From: an uncultured Clostridia bacterium
GTDB taxonomy: Bacteria; Bacillota; Clostridia; TANB77; CAG-508
Assembly (NCBI GenBank): GCA_944393395.1
Contig: CALYAB010000008.1
Span: forward strand, 1 to 40,246
Length of the DNA stretch: 40,246 nt
Direction of reading: 5' to 3'
The notes beneath the pieces are model-generated. The model was not told the origin of the DNA. It searched no databases and was given only the letters and a program-made list of their open reading frames with translations. The first letter of the stretch is position 1; each line of letters begins with the position of its first letter. The position numbers and the translations under genes are program-made. Shown here piece by piece: positions 9,316 to 17,543 of the stretch.

Positions 9316-9954
9316 TTAAAAATATTTAATTATCATATGTAAACTGTTAGTTGATACAAAAACTTCTATTAATGATGCCAGCAATAAAATTATTACCATT
9401 ATAAGTGAAAATATGGTATGTCTTAATATTTCTAACTTTATATTCTCCTTTCTTTTATCTTTTATTATCGATTTATACAATTTAAACCCACTTACTCCTA
9501 AAGCTAAAATTGCAGGAATAAATAATATATTTTGTAATAATAAAGCAACAAAAATAAAGCTTATCCCTTTACCTAAGCCCATAATCGAGATACACAGTGA
9601 AATTGTGTATCCTAAACAAAATCCTCTGTATAATATTATTCCAAACACTACAGGAATCCCTATCACAGTTGTTCCAAAAAACCATATAGATATCGCTAAC
9701 AATATATTTTGAAATATGGAGTGTTTTAACATTTCCATATTATCTATACCTTCTATTGATTTAAATTTTTCTATAAACTGATTTAAATAATTAGTCATTT
9801 CATTTTTAGGTTGTTCTTGAATATTATTTATAAAAAAAACTCCACTAAATATTCCAATTACAAATATAAGGAATATTATGAAATATTCTTTTTTATTATT
9901 TATTACATGTTCTTTAATTATTTTTAATAACTTAATTCCATTATTTTTATTCAT
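9316..9954 (-). CDS. spoIIM: Stage II sporulation protein M
   Basis: 212-residue polytopic membrane protein with the SpoIIM/DUF95 character: an N-terminal segment followed by NIQEQPKNEMTNYLNQF, then several hydrophobic helices including GTTVIGIPVVFGIILYRGFCLGY. SpoIIM is a scaffold of the SpoIID-SpoIIM-SpoIIP machine that remodels septal peptidoglycan and drives engulfment in the mother cell. SpoIID is also in this window. Its AAGGAG ribosome binding site lies inside the right arm of a hairpin (9965-9999). Confidence 0.93.
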   Translation of the reverse strand: MNKNNGIKLLKIIKEHVINNKKEYFIIFLIFVIGIFSGVFFINNIQEQPKNEMTNYLNQFIEKFKSIEGIDNMEMLKHSIFQNILLAISIWFFGTTVIGIPVVFGIILYRGFCLGYTISLCISIMGLGKGISFIFVALLLQNILFIPAILALGVSGFKLYKSIIKDKRKENIKLEILRHTIFSLIMVIILLLASLIEVFVSTNSLHMIIKYF

Positions 9955-9964
9955 AAAAAAATCT

Positions 9965-9999
9965 CCTTATTGTTTATACATAATGTGTATTCAATAAGG
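9965..9999 (-). promoter_or_regulatory. Hairpin covering the spoIIM ribosome binding site
   Basis: Arms CCTTATTG / CAATAAGG (8 bp, perfect), with a further ATACA / TGTAT pairing inside. On the minus-strand RNA the right arm contains the AAGG of AAGGAG, 8 bases before the spoIIM ATG. If formed, the hairpin would block initiation. Structure seen; regulatory effect inferred. Confidence 0.5.
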
Positions 10000-10022
10000 A
10001 AATTTTTAGAACAATTTTATGT

Positions 10023-10050
10023 ATTAGGAAGTCAGCATAACTTTCCTAAT
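10023..10050 (-). terminator. Hairpin after the endoQ-like gene, repeat family
   Basis: Near-perfect stem ATTAGGAAGT / ACTTTCCTAAT. A close relative occurs at 26937-26972. It lies just past the +1-frame stop of the endoQ-like gene (10063-10065), whereas the zero-frame stop (10046-10048) falls inside its arm. Confidence 0.5.
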
Positions 10051-11251
10051 ATAACTTTAAGATTAAACTACCTTTCCGGTAATTTCCTCCTCCTCCAGAT
10101 TGTACTTTACATTCTCCATTTCTTGCTCTATCTATTGTATTTGCAAGCTTTTCTCCTACTACTGCCTCTATATCATCTTTTGACAACTTATGCAATATAT
10201 TCATTTCTGTATCAAAATTATCTAACAATTTTGTTATTGTTTTTCCACCTACTCCTGGAATAAATCCTAGTGGTATTTGATATATATATGGTGGTCTATT
10301 TTCTGGACTTTTTGAAGCCCCTTTGTCCTCAATTAATTCAATTCTGTCAAAAACTCCAAATGTTACATTTTTGCCACCACAGTATGGACAAACATCAACA
10401 GGCTCTTTTGTTTCAATTGCTTTTTGGCAATCATCACAATATGTTCTATGATATTTACCTAATTTTGGATCTAGTCCATAATTTGCAACTACTTTTCTTC
10501 CATCTTCATTTTTTAATGCTTTTACAATTTCTTTAAAAGATATATCTTCTACTTCCATTTTGTTATATTCTCTTGCAATCTTAGGTAAAGAATGTGCATC
10601 TGAATTTGTAACAAATGTCTTATTCTCTAATTCTGAAATCATATCTGCCAAATATGTGTCAGAACTTAATCCCAATTCAACTGCAAAAATTTTATCATAC
10701 TTTTCTTTAAAAATATCTTCCAACCTATCTGTACAATTTCCATAATAGCTTTTATGAGGTGTGAAAATATGAGCTGGTATTAATATTCCATTATATCTTT
10801 CTACCATATCTATTAAATCATATCCAGATAAATCTGATCTTTGTGTACTTAAAGTAATATTTTTTAAATGATGACTTAATTCATTTGAAAAACCTTTTAT
10901 ATCTGTTAAATGTGGAAAGAAACAAATATTATGAGCTGCACCTTTTTTTCCATTTCTTCCTATTTCAGAAGTTTCCACTTCACTTCCTAATAATATACAA
11001 ACCTTATCTTTATATATTATTCCTCCATCTTTTAATTCATAAGCCTCTCCTGTTTTTAAGAAGTTTTCTATATCTTCAATAACATATGGTGAAGCACAAT
11101 CTATAATTCCTACTACATTTATACCTTTTCTATCTGCACATTCTTTTGCAATATTAGCAAAATTCAAAGACCTTGCAGCTGTTATCTTTATTGGTTTTCC
11201 ATTTTCACTTCTTCCTATGTGTACATGTAAATCTGCGTAAATTTCATACAT
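10046..11251 (-). CDS. Endonuclease Q-like PHP protein; +1 shift at CGG near C-terminus
   Basis: PHP-domain nuclease of the endonuclease Q/TIGR00375 group, which in characterised members cleaves DNA at deaminated bases. Seen: metal-binding DLHVHIG at residues 8-14, further PHP ligands in PAHIFTPH and NSDAHSLPK, a zinc ribbon CDDCQ...CPYCGG, and helix-hairpin-helix-like IPGVGGKTITKLL. Reading straight through gives 401 residues ending GGGGNYRKGSLILKLY. A CGG codon lies at 10078-10076; skipping its C gives GGGGNYGKVV and a stop at 10063-10065 (395 residues), which fits the GGGG-x-YG-type C-terminus I recall for this family and ends before the hairpin downstream. Adjacent to spoIIM, as in many Clostridia. 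Confidence 0.85.
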   Translation of the reverse strand: MYEIYADLHVHIGRSENGKPIKITAARSLNFANIAKECADRKGINVVGIIDCASPYVIEDIENFLKTGEAYELKDGGIIYKDKVCILLGSEVETSEIGRNGKKGAAHNICFFPHLTDIKGFSNELSHHLKNITLSTQRSDLSGYDLIDMVERYNGILIPAHIFTPHKSYYGNCTDRLEDIFKEKYDKIFAVELGLSSDTYLADMISELENKTFVTNSDAHSLPKIAREYNKMEVEDISFKEIVKALKNEDGRKVVANYGLDPKLGKYHRTYCDDCQKAIETKEPVDVCPYCGGKNVTFGVFDRIELIEDKGASKSPENRPPYIYQIPLGFIPGVGGKTITKLLDNFDTEMNILHKLSKDDIEAVVGEKLANTIDRARNGECKVQSGGGGNYRKGSLILKLY

Positions 11252-11269
11252 CTTTTTATCCCTCTTTCT

Positions 11270-11298
11270 GGAACGTTGGAAACATGCAAAAACGTCCC
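11270..11298 (-). repeat. 29-bp repeat, inverted copy A
   Basis: Reverse complement of 11270-11298 matches 11382-11410 at 24 of 29 positions. Both contain GACGTTTT or AACGTTTT at one end and CCAACGTTCC at the other. It sits upstream of the endoQ-like start. Confidence 0.65.
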
Positions 11299-11381
11299 GA
11301 TATTCTATACATCCATTTATTTTAATTTTGAACCTAGGTAACTTAAATTTTCGTGTTGTTTCCTATACAAAAAACAAAGTT

Positions 11382-11410
11382 GGAACGTTTTAGTGTGTTC
11401 CCAACGTTCC
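11382..11410 (+). repeat. 29-bp repeat, copy B, overlapping a stop codon
   Basis: Begins GGAACGTTTT and ends CCCAACGTTCC. The arms GGAACGTT / AACGTTCC form a hairpin that contains the last codons and stop of the HD-GYP-like gene. On the minus strand it is followed by AACTTTGTTTTTT, so it may act as a terminator made from a repeat. Confidence 0.65.
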
Positions 11411-12187
11411 ACTTTCTTTTTTTTCTTCTGCTATATGAGCCAATATTTTTCTAGTGGTTTCTTCACTAAATAATGGCCTATTGGAATCTTCAAACATTCC
11501 ATCTTTTATCTTTTTTCTGTATTCTTCAACCGCTTTATTTATTTTAGGCTCATAATCATAACATACTTTTTTCATAAAATCTTTTAAACTTTCTGTATCA
11601 TTATGTATTTTTACTAATCTTCTTAAGGATTTCATTGCTGTTAAATCTTTTAGTTCTATTTGTTCCATCATTTGAACAAAATCGCCAAATGTATGTAAAT
11701 ATCTGTTATATTGTCCTTTTAAATTTCTATGTTCTAAAAGTACCATTGCTTCATCTGGTTTAAATCCTATTCTTTCTGGTCTATCTAGTAACATTCCTCC
11801 AAATTGATCTACTAACTCTAATATGTCACTTTCTTTTTCTCTTGGATTACTATTACTATATCTATTTATTTCTTCACATATTTTGCAAAATTTCTTGTCA
11901 AATCCTAATGTTTCTAAATATTCTGCTCCTACTTTTGCATATGAATGTATTTTTTCTATATCTTGTGCATTGTCGACTTTTTTACAATTACATAATAGAC
12001 ATGCTGTTAATATTAAATTTTTATCTACATCTATTTTCATATAGTCTATAAACATTCTTGCTATTTCTGTTTTAAATATAATTGATTTGTCAAAAAATAT
12101 TCTTGCTTTTTTTGCTAAGTAATATGTTATTTCCATTTTAGCTGCTAAATCTTTTTCGTCTAAAATGTAATTAGCAAATGTATCCAT
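11390..12187 (-). CDS. Degenerate HD-GYP-like protein
   Basis: 265 residues. The middle resembles an HD-GYP/HD phosphohydrolase: ACLLCNCKK (residues 62-70) where active members have LLHDIGK, then HSYAKVGAEYLETLGF, and later a helix like the DQFGGMLLDRPERIGF of HD-GYP proteins (normally DxFDAL...RPYR). The His-Asp dyad is replaced by Cys66-Asn67 and the HHE position reads NRYSN, so metal-dependent phosphodiesterase activity is unlikely. It may be a regulatory or scaffold protein. The ATG follows AAAGGAGG. The stop codon lies within the 29-bp repeat. Family call is by motif only. Confidence 0.5.
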   Translation of the reverse strand: MDTFANYILDEKDLAAKMEITYYLAKKARIFFDKSIIFKTEIARMFIDYMKIDVDKNLILTACLLCNCKKVDNAQDIEKIHSYAKVGAEYLETLGFDKKFCKICEEINRYSNSNPREKESDILELVDQFGGMLLDRPERIGFKPDEAMVLLEHRNLKGQYNRYLHTFGDFVQMMEQIELKDLTAMKSLRRLVKIHNDTESLKDFMKKVCYDYEPKINKAVEEYRKKIKDGMFEDSNRPLFSEETTRKILAHIAEEKKESGTLGTH

Positions 12188-12283
12188 ATGCTTCCTCCTT
12201 TGTTAAATTATCATACAATTTTATTATATATGAATTAATCAGATATTTCAACATTTTTTTCGAATGTAATAGAAATGTAATAA

Positions 12284-12320
12284 AAGCCGAAAGCTATATT
12301 ATAATATAACTTTCGGCTTA
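12284..12320 (-). terminator. Terminator of the UDP-sugar gene pair
   Basis: Stem AAGCCGAAAG / CTTTCGGCTT with a 16-base A+T loop, followed by TTTATTAC on the minus strand, 15 bases after the stop of the beta-helix gene. Confidence 0.7.
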
Positions 12321-12335
12321 ATTAGAATATATTCA

Positions 12336-13001
12336 TTAATTTTTTATTACAATTTCATTCTTATTTTTATAAATACTATTTTCTGGAACAACACCTCTTA
12401 CTGAAGATAATGGATAAACATTAGAATTTCTTCCTATAATTGTTCCTGGATTTAGTACAGATCCACATCCAATCTCTACATTATCTCCAAGCATTGCTCC
12501 TACTTTTTTTCTGTTTGTTTCAATTTTATTTTCGCCATTTTTTATTACAACTAATTGTTTATCTGATTTCACATTAGAAGTTATAGATCCTGCCCCCATA
12601 TGTGATTTATATCCTAAAATAGAGTCTCCAACATAATTATAATGTGGAACTTGAACTTTATTAAATAAAATAACATTTTTTAATTCTGTAGAATTACCTA
12701 CAACTGCTCCTTTTCCCACAATTGCATTTCCTCTAATAAATGCACAATGTCTTATTTCCGCTTCTTTATCAATAATCACAGGCCCATTAATATATGCTGT
12801 TGGTGCTACTTTTGCAGTTTTCGCAATCCACACATTATCGCCTCTTTTTTCATACTCTTCTTTATCTAAAGTTTCACCAAGTTTCAATATATATTCTTCT
12901 ATATTTGGTAATACCTCCCATGGATATACACTTTTTTCTAATAATTCTTTTGCAATTGTTTCTTCTAGATTATACAAATTTTTAATTTTACATTCTTCCA
13001 T
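12336..13001 (-). CDS. Left-handed beta-helix protein, probable sugar-phosphate acyltransferase
   Basis: 221 residues. After an N-terminal helical part (1-55), hexapeptide repeats form a left-handed beta helix (VWIAKTAKVAPTAYINGPVII, AEIRHCAFIRGNAIVGKGAVV, then GDNVEIGCGSVLNPGTIIG). The segment VPHYNYVGDSILGYKSHMGAG parallels the K-x-x-HxxYxGDxxIG region of the GlmU acetyltransferase domain, with His at the general-base position. It follows a UDP-sugar pyrophosphorylase gene by about 50 bp on the same strand. Together they could carry out the two GlmU reactions, acetylation then uridylylation, on separate chains; this pairing is inference. Confidence 0.75.
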   Translation of the reverse strand: MEECKIKNLYNLEETIAKELLEKSVYPWEVLPNIEEYILKLGETLDKEEYEKRGDNVWIAKTAKVAPTAYINGPVIIDKEAEIRHCAFIRGNAIVGKGAVVGNSTELKNVILFNKVQVPHYNYVGDSILGYKSHMGAGSITSNVKSDKQLVVIKNGENKIETNRKKVGAMLGDNVEIGCGSVLNPGTIIGRNSNVYPLSSVRGVVPENSIYKNKNEIVIKN

Positions 13002-13053
13002 AACTTTTTTTCATTCCCTTTCTAAACATTACTTCCTAATATAGGAAAAAGAA

Positions 13054-14310
13054 TTAATTTTTTGGGCTATTTCTGTTCCAGAATTTTTCATATAATTCCT
13101 TTGCTGTTTTAGGACTATCTTCCCCTTCTTTGTTTTTTACTGGAGCAAAATCATCTTCTCTTTTACCTCTTAATATTGCTATATCATCAAACAATTCAAA
13201 TGCATCAAATATAAAAGATTCAAATTTGTATGAATTAGGTTCTGTTGGTATTACTTCTTTTCCTTCTTCATTTATATATGAATTTTTCTTAAATGCACTA
13301 TGATATATTAATACTTCTTTACTTATTTTCTCTATTGCATCAATTGTGTACAAATTACACATTATATGAGCCTCTCCAAATTTTAATTCTCCGTTATCAT
13401 CTACTTCTTCTGCCATTTTTTCTGGCATTTCTGTATATTCTATAACTTTAGGATGACCATTCATTTTAGCAAACACACCTACTCTTTCGTGAGCATTTGC
13501 TTTTACTATTGATTTTGCAGCAATTTGTACTTTTTCCTTTATTGCTAATCCTAAAAGAACTGTATCTGCCATTTTTAATAATGCATTATCTACTCCACCT
13601 ATAAATACCCATTTGATTCCTTTTTCTTTCATTTCCGCTAAACAACCTGTTGCTCTTAATGAAGAATATGTACCACCATTTCCGTCAGAAGCTTCTTTTA
13701 TTTTCATATCTTTTCCTATTAACACCTTTCCTTCTGTATCTAATAATGGTAATTCACTTTGTGTAAAAAGTTTCACTGATTTTTTGTCATATCCAAAATA
13801 ATTATGCTTTTCTAAAAATTTTTGAGTTTCTTCATTATTTGCTTTGCTTGTCATTATATACCATGGTATTATTTTTCCATATTTTTTATTTGCTTCTTTT
13901 AAATTTTCTGCTAATATTTCAAATAAATATTTTCCTTTACCATATACATCTAATTTAAATGTACCTTTAGGTCCTGTATGCCCTAATCTTGTGCCTTGGC
14001 CACCTGCCATTGTTACAACTGCATATTCGCCTTTTCTTAAAATTTCTTCACCTAATTCTTCAAGAGCTTCTTTTTCTTGTTTTTTTAATTTTTGTTTATC
14101 TACATATGACAAAGCTTCTATCTTATTTTCTTTAATTTCTATTTCCTTTTTTGTATTTTCATATAATTCTTGTAATTGTTGGAAATCAATTTTTCTAATT
14201 TGTTCAATTAATTCTTGTTTTTTTCTATCATCCAATCTTTCTAATAATCTTATAACATGCTCTTGATTATATGTTTTTAATAAATCTATTGTATCTTGCA
14301 TTTTATCCAT
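13054..14310 (-). CDS. UDPGP-type UDP-N-acetylhexosamine pyrophosphorylase
   Basis: 418 residues. The nucleotide-binding signature MAGGQGTRLGHTGPKG matches the eukaryote-type UDPGP/UAP family rather than bacterial GlmU or GalU. Later segments IPWYIMTSKANNEETQKF, GNGGTYSSL and FIGGVDNALLKMADTVLLG also fit UAP. The reaction is UTP + sugar 1-phosphate to UDP-sugar + PPi, most likely N-acetylglucosamine for peptidoglycan precursors. The gene is divergent from spoIVA and leads the unit with the beta-helix protein. The exact sugar is not decided by sequence. Confidence 0.85.
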   Translation of the reverse strand: MDKMQDTIDLLKTYNQEHVIRLLERLDDRKKQELIEQIRKIDFQQLQELYENTKKEIEIKENKIEALSYVDKQKLKKQEKEALEELGEEILRKGEYAVVTMAGGQGTRLGHTGPKGTFKLDVYGKGKYLFEILAENLKEANKKYGKIIPWYIMTSKANNEETQKFLEKHNYFGYDKKSVKLFTQSELPLLDTEGKVLIGKDMKIKEASDGNGGTYSSLRATGCLAEMKEKGIKWVFIGGVDNALLKMADTVLLGLAIKEKVQIAAKSIVKANAHERVGVFAKMNGHPKVIEYTEMPEKMAEEVDDNGELKFGEAHIMCNLYTIDAIEKISKEVLIYHSAFKKNSYINEEGKEVIPTEPNSYKFESFIFDAFELFDDIAILRGKREDDFAPVKNKEGEDSPKTAKELYEKFWNRNSPKN

Positions 14311-14414
14311 TTTGATTCGCTCCTTTTAGCTGATTTAGTATATTATATGTTAATTATTTCAATATCGACATTTTAGCATAATTATTTATTTTTATCAAGT
14401 TTTTTATAAAACTT

Positions 14415-14446
14415 GTCATAAACCTAAAAAAAGTCCAATATACATT
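14415..14446 (+). promoter_or_regulatory. Candidate sigma-E promoter for spoIVA
   Basis: GTCATAAA at 14415-14422 and TATACATT at 14439-14446 resemble the sigma-E elements (xATAxx and CATACAxT) with a 16-base gap, about 55 bases before the spoIVA start. spoIVA is sigma-E dependent in Bacillus subtilis. Match by eye only. Confidence 0.4.
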
Positions 14447-14500
14447 AATTAAAGTAATTTAGTACAAACATTTTGAAAGTAATTATAAGGAGGTATATAG

Positions 14501-15979
14501 ATGGAAAATACAAGATTGTATCAAGACATCGCAAAAAGAACGGATGGTGATATCTATGTAGGAGTTGTTGGCCCTGTACGAACTGGTAAATCTACTTTTA
14601 TTAAAAGATTTATGGATTTGCTAGTTATTCCAAACATTGACAATGAATACAAAAAAGAAAGAGCTAAAGATGAATTACCGCAAAGTGCTGGTGGTAAAAC
14701 AATAATGACAACAGAACCTAAATTTGTTCCAAATGAAGCCATTGAAATTACACTTAATGATAATCTAAAGTTTAAAACTAGATTAGTTGATTGTGTTGGA
14801 TATTTAGTAGATAATGCCATTGGATATTTAGAAGATGATATGCCTAGAATGGTTAAAACACCTTGGTCTGATGAAGAAATTCCTTTTGAAACTGCTGCTG
14901 AAATAGGAACAAAAAAAGTTATTGAAGAACATTCTACAATTGGTGTTTTAATAACAAGTGACGGAAGTATTACTGATATTCCTAGAGAAGATTATATTAA
15001 GGCTGAAGAAAGAGTTGTTAATGAATTAAAAGCTTTAAATAAACCATTTATTATTTTATTAAATTCAAATGACCCAGATTCAGAATACACAAAAGAGCTT
15101 GCTGAAAAACTAAGTGAAAAATATAATACATCTGTAATGCCTCTTAATTGTGAATATTTAACAATTGAAAATATTAATACTATGTTTTCTAAAGTGTTAT
15201 ATGAATTTCCTATTGACCAAGTATGTATAAAATTCCCTAGATGGATTGACGGATTAGATATGTCACATCCTTTAAAAGCTGAATTATATAAAGAAATTAA
15301 AGATGCCTTTTCTGAAGTAAATGTATTAAAAGAAATCTCTAGTTGTGTAGAAACAATTAAACAAACTGAAATAATCTCAAAAACTTCTATTACAGATATT
15401 CAGCTAGGAACTGGAAAAGTGAATATTGAAATAACATTAAAAGAAGAATTATTTTACCAAATACTTTCAGAAATCACTGGTGTTACAGTTTCTAATGAAG
15501 GTGATTTGTTTAGTGTTATTTCTGAATTGGCTGATACAAAAAAGAAATATGATAAAGTTGCTTATGCATTAGATGAAGTAAATAGAAAAGGTTATGGTAT
15601 AGTAACTCCTTCAATGGATGAATTAATTTTAGAAGAACCTGAAATGGTAAAACAAGGCTCTAGATTTGGTGTAAGATTAAAAGCTATGGCACCTTCAATC
15701 CATCTTATAAAAACAAATGTTGCTACAGAAGTTTCTCCGATTGTTGGATCAGAAAAACAATCTGAAGAATTAGTAAATTATCTTCTTTCAGGATTTGAAA
15801 GTGATCCACAAAAAATTTGGGAATCAAATATTTTTGGAAAAAGTTTACACGAATTAGTAAATGAGGGATTACAAGCAAAGCTTGCAAAAATGCCTGAAGA
15901 AGCTCAAATAAAATTACAAGAAACTTTGGAAAGAATTGTAAATGAAGGTAGTGGAGGATTAATCTGTATTATACTTTAA
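14501..15979 (+). CDS. spoIVA: Stage IV sporulation protein A
   Basis: Cytoskeletal ATPase of the mother cell that polymerises around the forespore and forms the base of the spore coat. 492 residues, as usual. The Walker A motif GPVRTGKS is at residues 24-31, preceded by DIYVGVV; the C-terminus ends with the amphipathic EGSGGLICIIL-type tail that contacts SpoVM and the membrane. The start has AAGGAGG 8 bases upstream. It is monocistronic, divergent from the UDP-sugar genes, and followed directly by repeat sequence. Confidence 0.98.
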   Translation: MENTRLYQDIAKRTDGDIYVGVVGPVRTGKSTFIKRFMDLLVIPNIDNEYKKERAKDELPQSAGGKTIMTTEPKFVPNEAIEITLNDNLKFKTRLVDCVGYLVDNAIGYLEDDMPRMVKTPWSDEEIPFETAAEIGTKKVIEEHSTIGVLITSDGSITDIPREDYIKAEERVVNELKALNKPFIILLNSNDPDSEYTKELAEKLSEKYNTSVMPLNCEYLTIENINTMFSKVLYEFPIDQVCIKFPRWIDGLDMSHPLKAELYKEIKDAFSEVNVLKEISSCVETIKQTEIISKTSITDIQLGTGKVNIEITLKEELFYQILSEITGVTVSNEGDLFSVISELADTKKKYDKVAYALDEVNRKGYGIVTPSMDELILEEPEMVKQGSRFGVRLKAMAPSIHLIKTNVATEVSPIVGSEKQSEELVNYLLSGFESDPQKIWESNIFGKSLHELVNEGLQAKLAKMPEEAQIKLQETLERIVNEGSGGLICIIL

Positions 15980-16180
15980 TAGACAGTGGGGCCAGGGCAC
16001 AAAATGTCTGCTTATTTCCCTACAACTGCTAGAGCAAAGCGACATTCTTAAATAGGAAAAATCAAGTTTTTCCTATTCAATAACAATAGCGGACTTTCTT
16101 AAACATTTTCTCATTTATAACATTTTAAGTCCGCGTCCATTGTTCTTGTGCTAATTTTACGTTAGCAAAATTGTATGCAA
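15980..16180. repeat. Composite intergenic repeat after spoIVA
   Basis: Starts with AGACAGTGGGGCCAGGGC, related to the blocks at 5261 and 37064-37140. It then has a segment matching 8200-8245 (TAGAGCAAAGCGACATT), a perfect 11-bp hairpin AATAGGAAAAA / TTTTTCCTATT (16050-16076) that could terminate spoIVA, and TAATTTTACGTTAGCAAAATTG (16152 onward), the counterpart of the inverted repeat at 8175-8196. Confidence 0.6.
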
Positions 16181-16528
16181 TTATTTATCCAACATATTTA
16201 AATAATTTATATTTTGTTTTTTAGGCAATTCATAAATTTCTAATTTTTCTGCATCCATATTTTTTTTAGTAAGTGCTACTGCATGAATTTGATTATTATA
16301 GTAAGTTTTAAAATAATAAATGCCTTTTGTTGTATTAATACAAGATGAATATATTGTCATATCATTTTTTTTGTATTTTATTACACTTAGATCTGTGTTT
16401 TCATCTTTTTTATATACAAGAAAAAAGAATAATATATAAATCCTGAAAAAACAGTATTTAAAAATTATTCTTTCTTCCTCTTTTCCTATATTTACTTCTT
16501 TATACTTTTCCTTCTCAATTGTCCACAA
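16181..16528 (-). CDS. Small unknown protein with one hydrophobic segment; start uncertain
   Basis: The open frame encodes up to 115 residues from a TTG at 16528 that lies inside rlmN and has no ribosome binding site. A GAGGAAG sequence is instead placed before an ATA-ATT pair at 16468-16463, after the rlmN stop; initiation there would give a short protein beginning with a membrane segment (YCFFRIYILFFFLVY) and a polar C-terminal domain containing YSSCINTTKGIYYFKTYY. I recognise no family. It may be a real small membrane protein with a rare start codon or a decayed gene. Confidence 0.4.
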   Translation of the reverse strand: MWTIEKEKYKEVNIGKEEERIIFKYCFFRIYILFFFLVYKKDENTDLSVIKYKKNDMTIYSSCINTTKGIYYFKTYYNNQIHAVALTKKNMDAEKLEIYELPKKQNINYLNMLDK

Positions 16529-17521
16529 GCAGCATCTATATCAGAACCTAACTCTCTTCTGATAGTTGCTACAATACCATGATCATTTAAATAATCTCTA
16601 AATTTCATAATGTTTTCATTTGAACTTTTAGTATATTCTCCATTTTCTATCTTATTAATTGGTATTAAATTCACATGGCATAACATCCCTTTTAATAATT
16701 TAACTAGCCTTTTTGCATCTTCTAAATTGTCATTGTTTTCTTTTGCCAAAGCATATTCAAAAGAAATTCTTCTATGTGTTTTTTCTATATAGTCTTTGCA
16801 CGCTTGCAATAATTCTTCTATATTGTATGTATTATTAACAGGCATCATTTTACTTCTTTGCTCATCTGTTGTGGCATGCAAGGAAATTGATAGTGTACAT
16901 TGTATATTTTCTTCCGCTAATTGATATATTTTAGGCACTAATCCACTTGTTGATATACTTATATGTCTTGCTCCTATGTTTAATCCTTTAGGATTATTTA
17001 TAATTCTAATTGCTTTTACTACATTATCATAATTATCTAACGGCTCTCCTATTCCCATAAATACAATATTAGAAATTCTAACGCCTGCATCTCTTTCAAC
17101 AGCCATAATTTGCTCAATAATTTCTCCTGTTGTTAAATTTCTTACAAATGGTATTCCTGTTGATGCACAAAATTTACATCCCATTTTACATCCTATTTGT
17201 GATGATACACAAATACTATACCCATGGTGATATTCCATCAATACAGTTTCTATGGCATTTTGGTCTAATACATCAAATAGATATTTCCTTGTACCATCTG
17301 ATGCTACTTGTTTTTTTAATATTTTAAATTCTTTTATTTCATAGTTTTTCTTTAATTTTTCTCTTAACTCTAATGATAAGTTTGTCATATCATCAAAGTT
17401 TGATACTCTTGCTTCATATATCCATTTATATATTTGTTCTGCTCTAAATGGCTTTTCTCCTATTCCGTTTTAATTCCTCTTTTAACTCTTCTAAACTATA
17501 ATCTTTGATATTTTTCATCAT
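16492..17521 (-). CDS. rlmN: 23S rRNA A2503 methyltransferase RlmN; +1 shift at CGG
   Basis: Radical-SAM enzyme that methylates C2 of A2503 in 23S rRNA (and A37 of some tRNAs). The downstream frame has the Cys cluster CKMGCKFC, GIGEPLDNYDNV, and a C-terminal Cys in DAACGQLRRKS. That frame has no proper start: its N-terminal domain is encoded in a different frame from ATGATG at 17521, behind AAGGAAGG, reading MMKNIKDYSLEELKEELK. This frame hits CGG at 17467-17465 and stops at 17446. Skipping the C yields GIGEKPFRAEQIYKWIY, the conserved RlmN continuation, and a normal total of about 342 residues. A single-base assembly error is the alternative, but sigF and the endoQ-like gene show the same pattern. 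Confidence 0.9.
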
Positions 17522-17543
17522 TTTCCTTCCTTACCTTATTAAT

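Noticed and set aside
17460-17475. Programmed -1 slippage on the A-rich TTAAAAC stretch in rlmN
   Set aside because: The required direction is +1, the sequence is not an XXXYYYZ heptamer in the zero frame, and the other two sites have no such motif.
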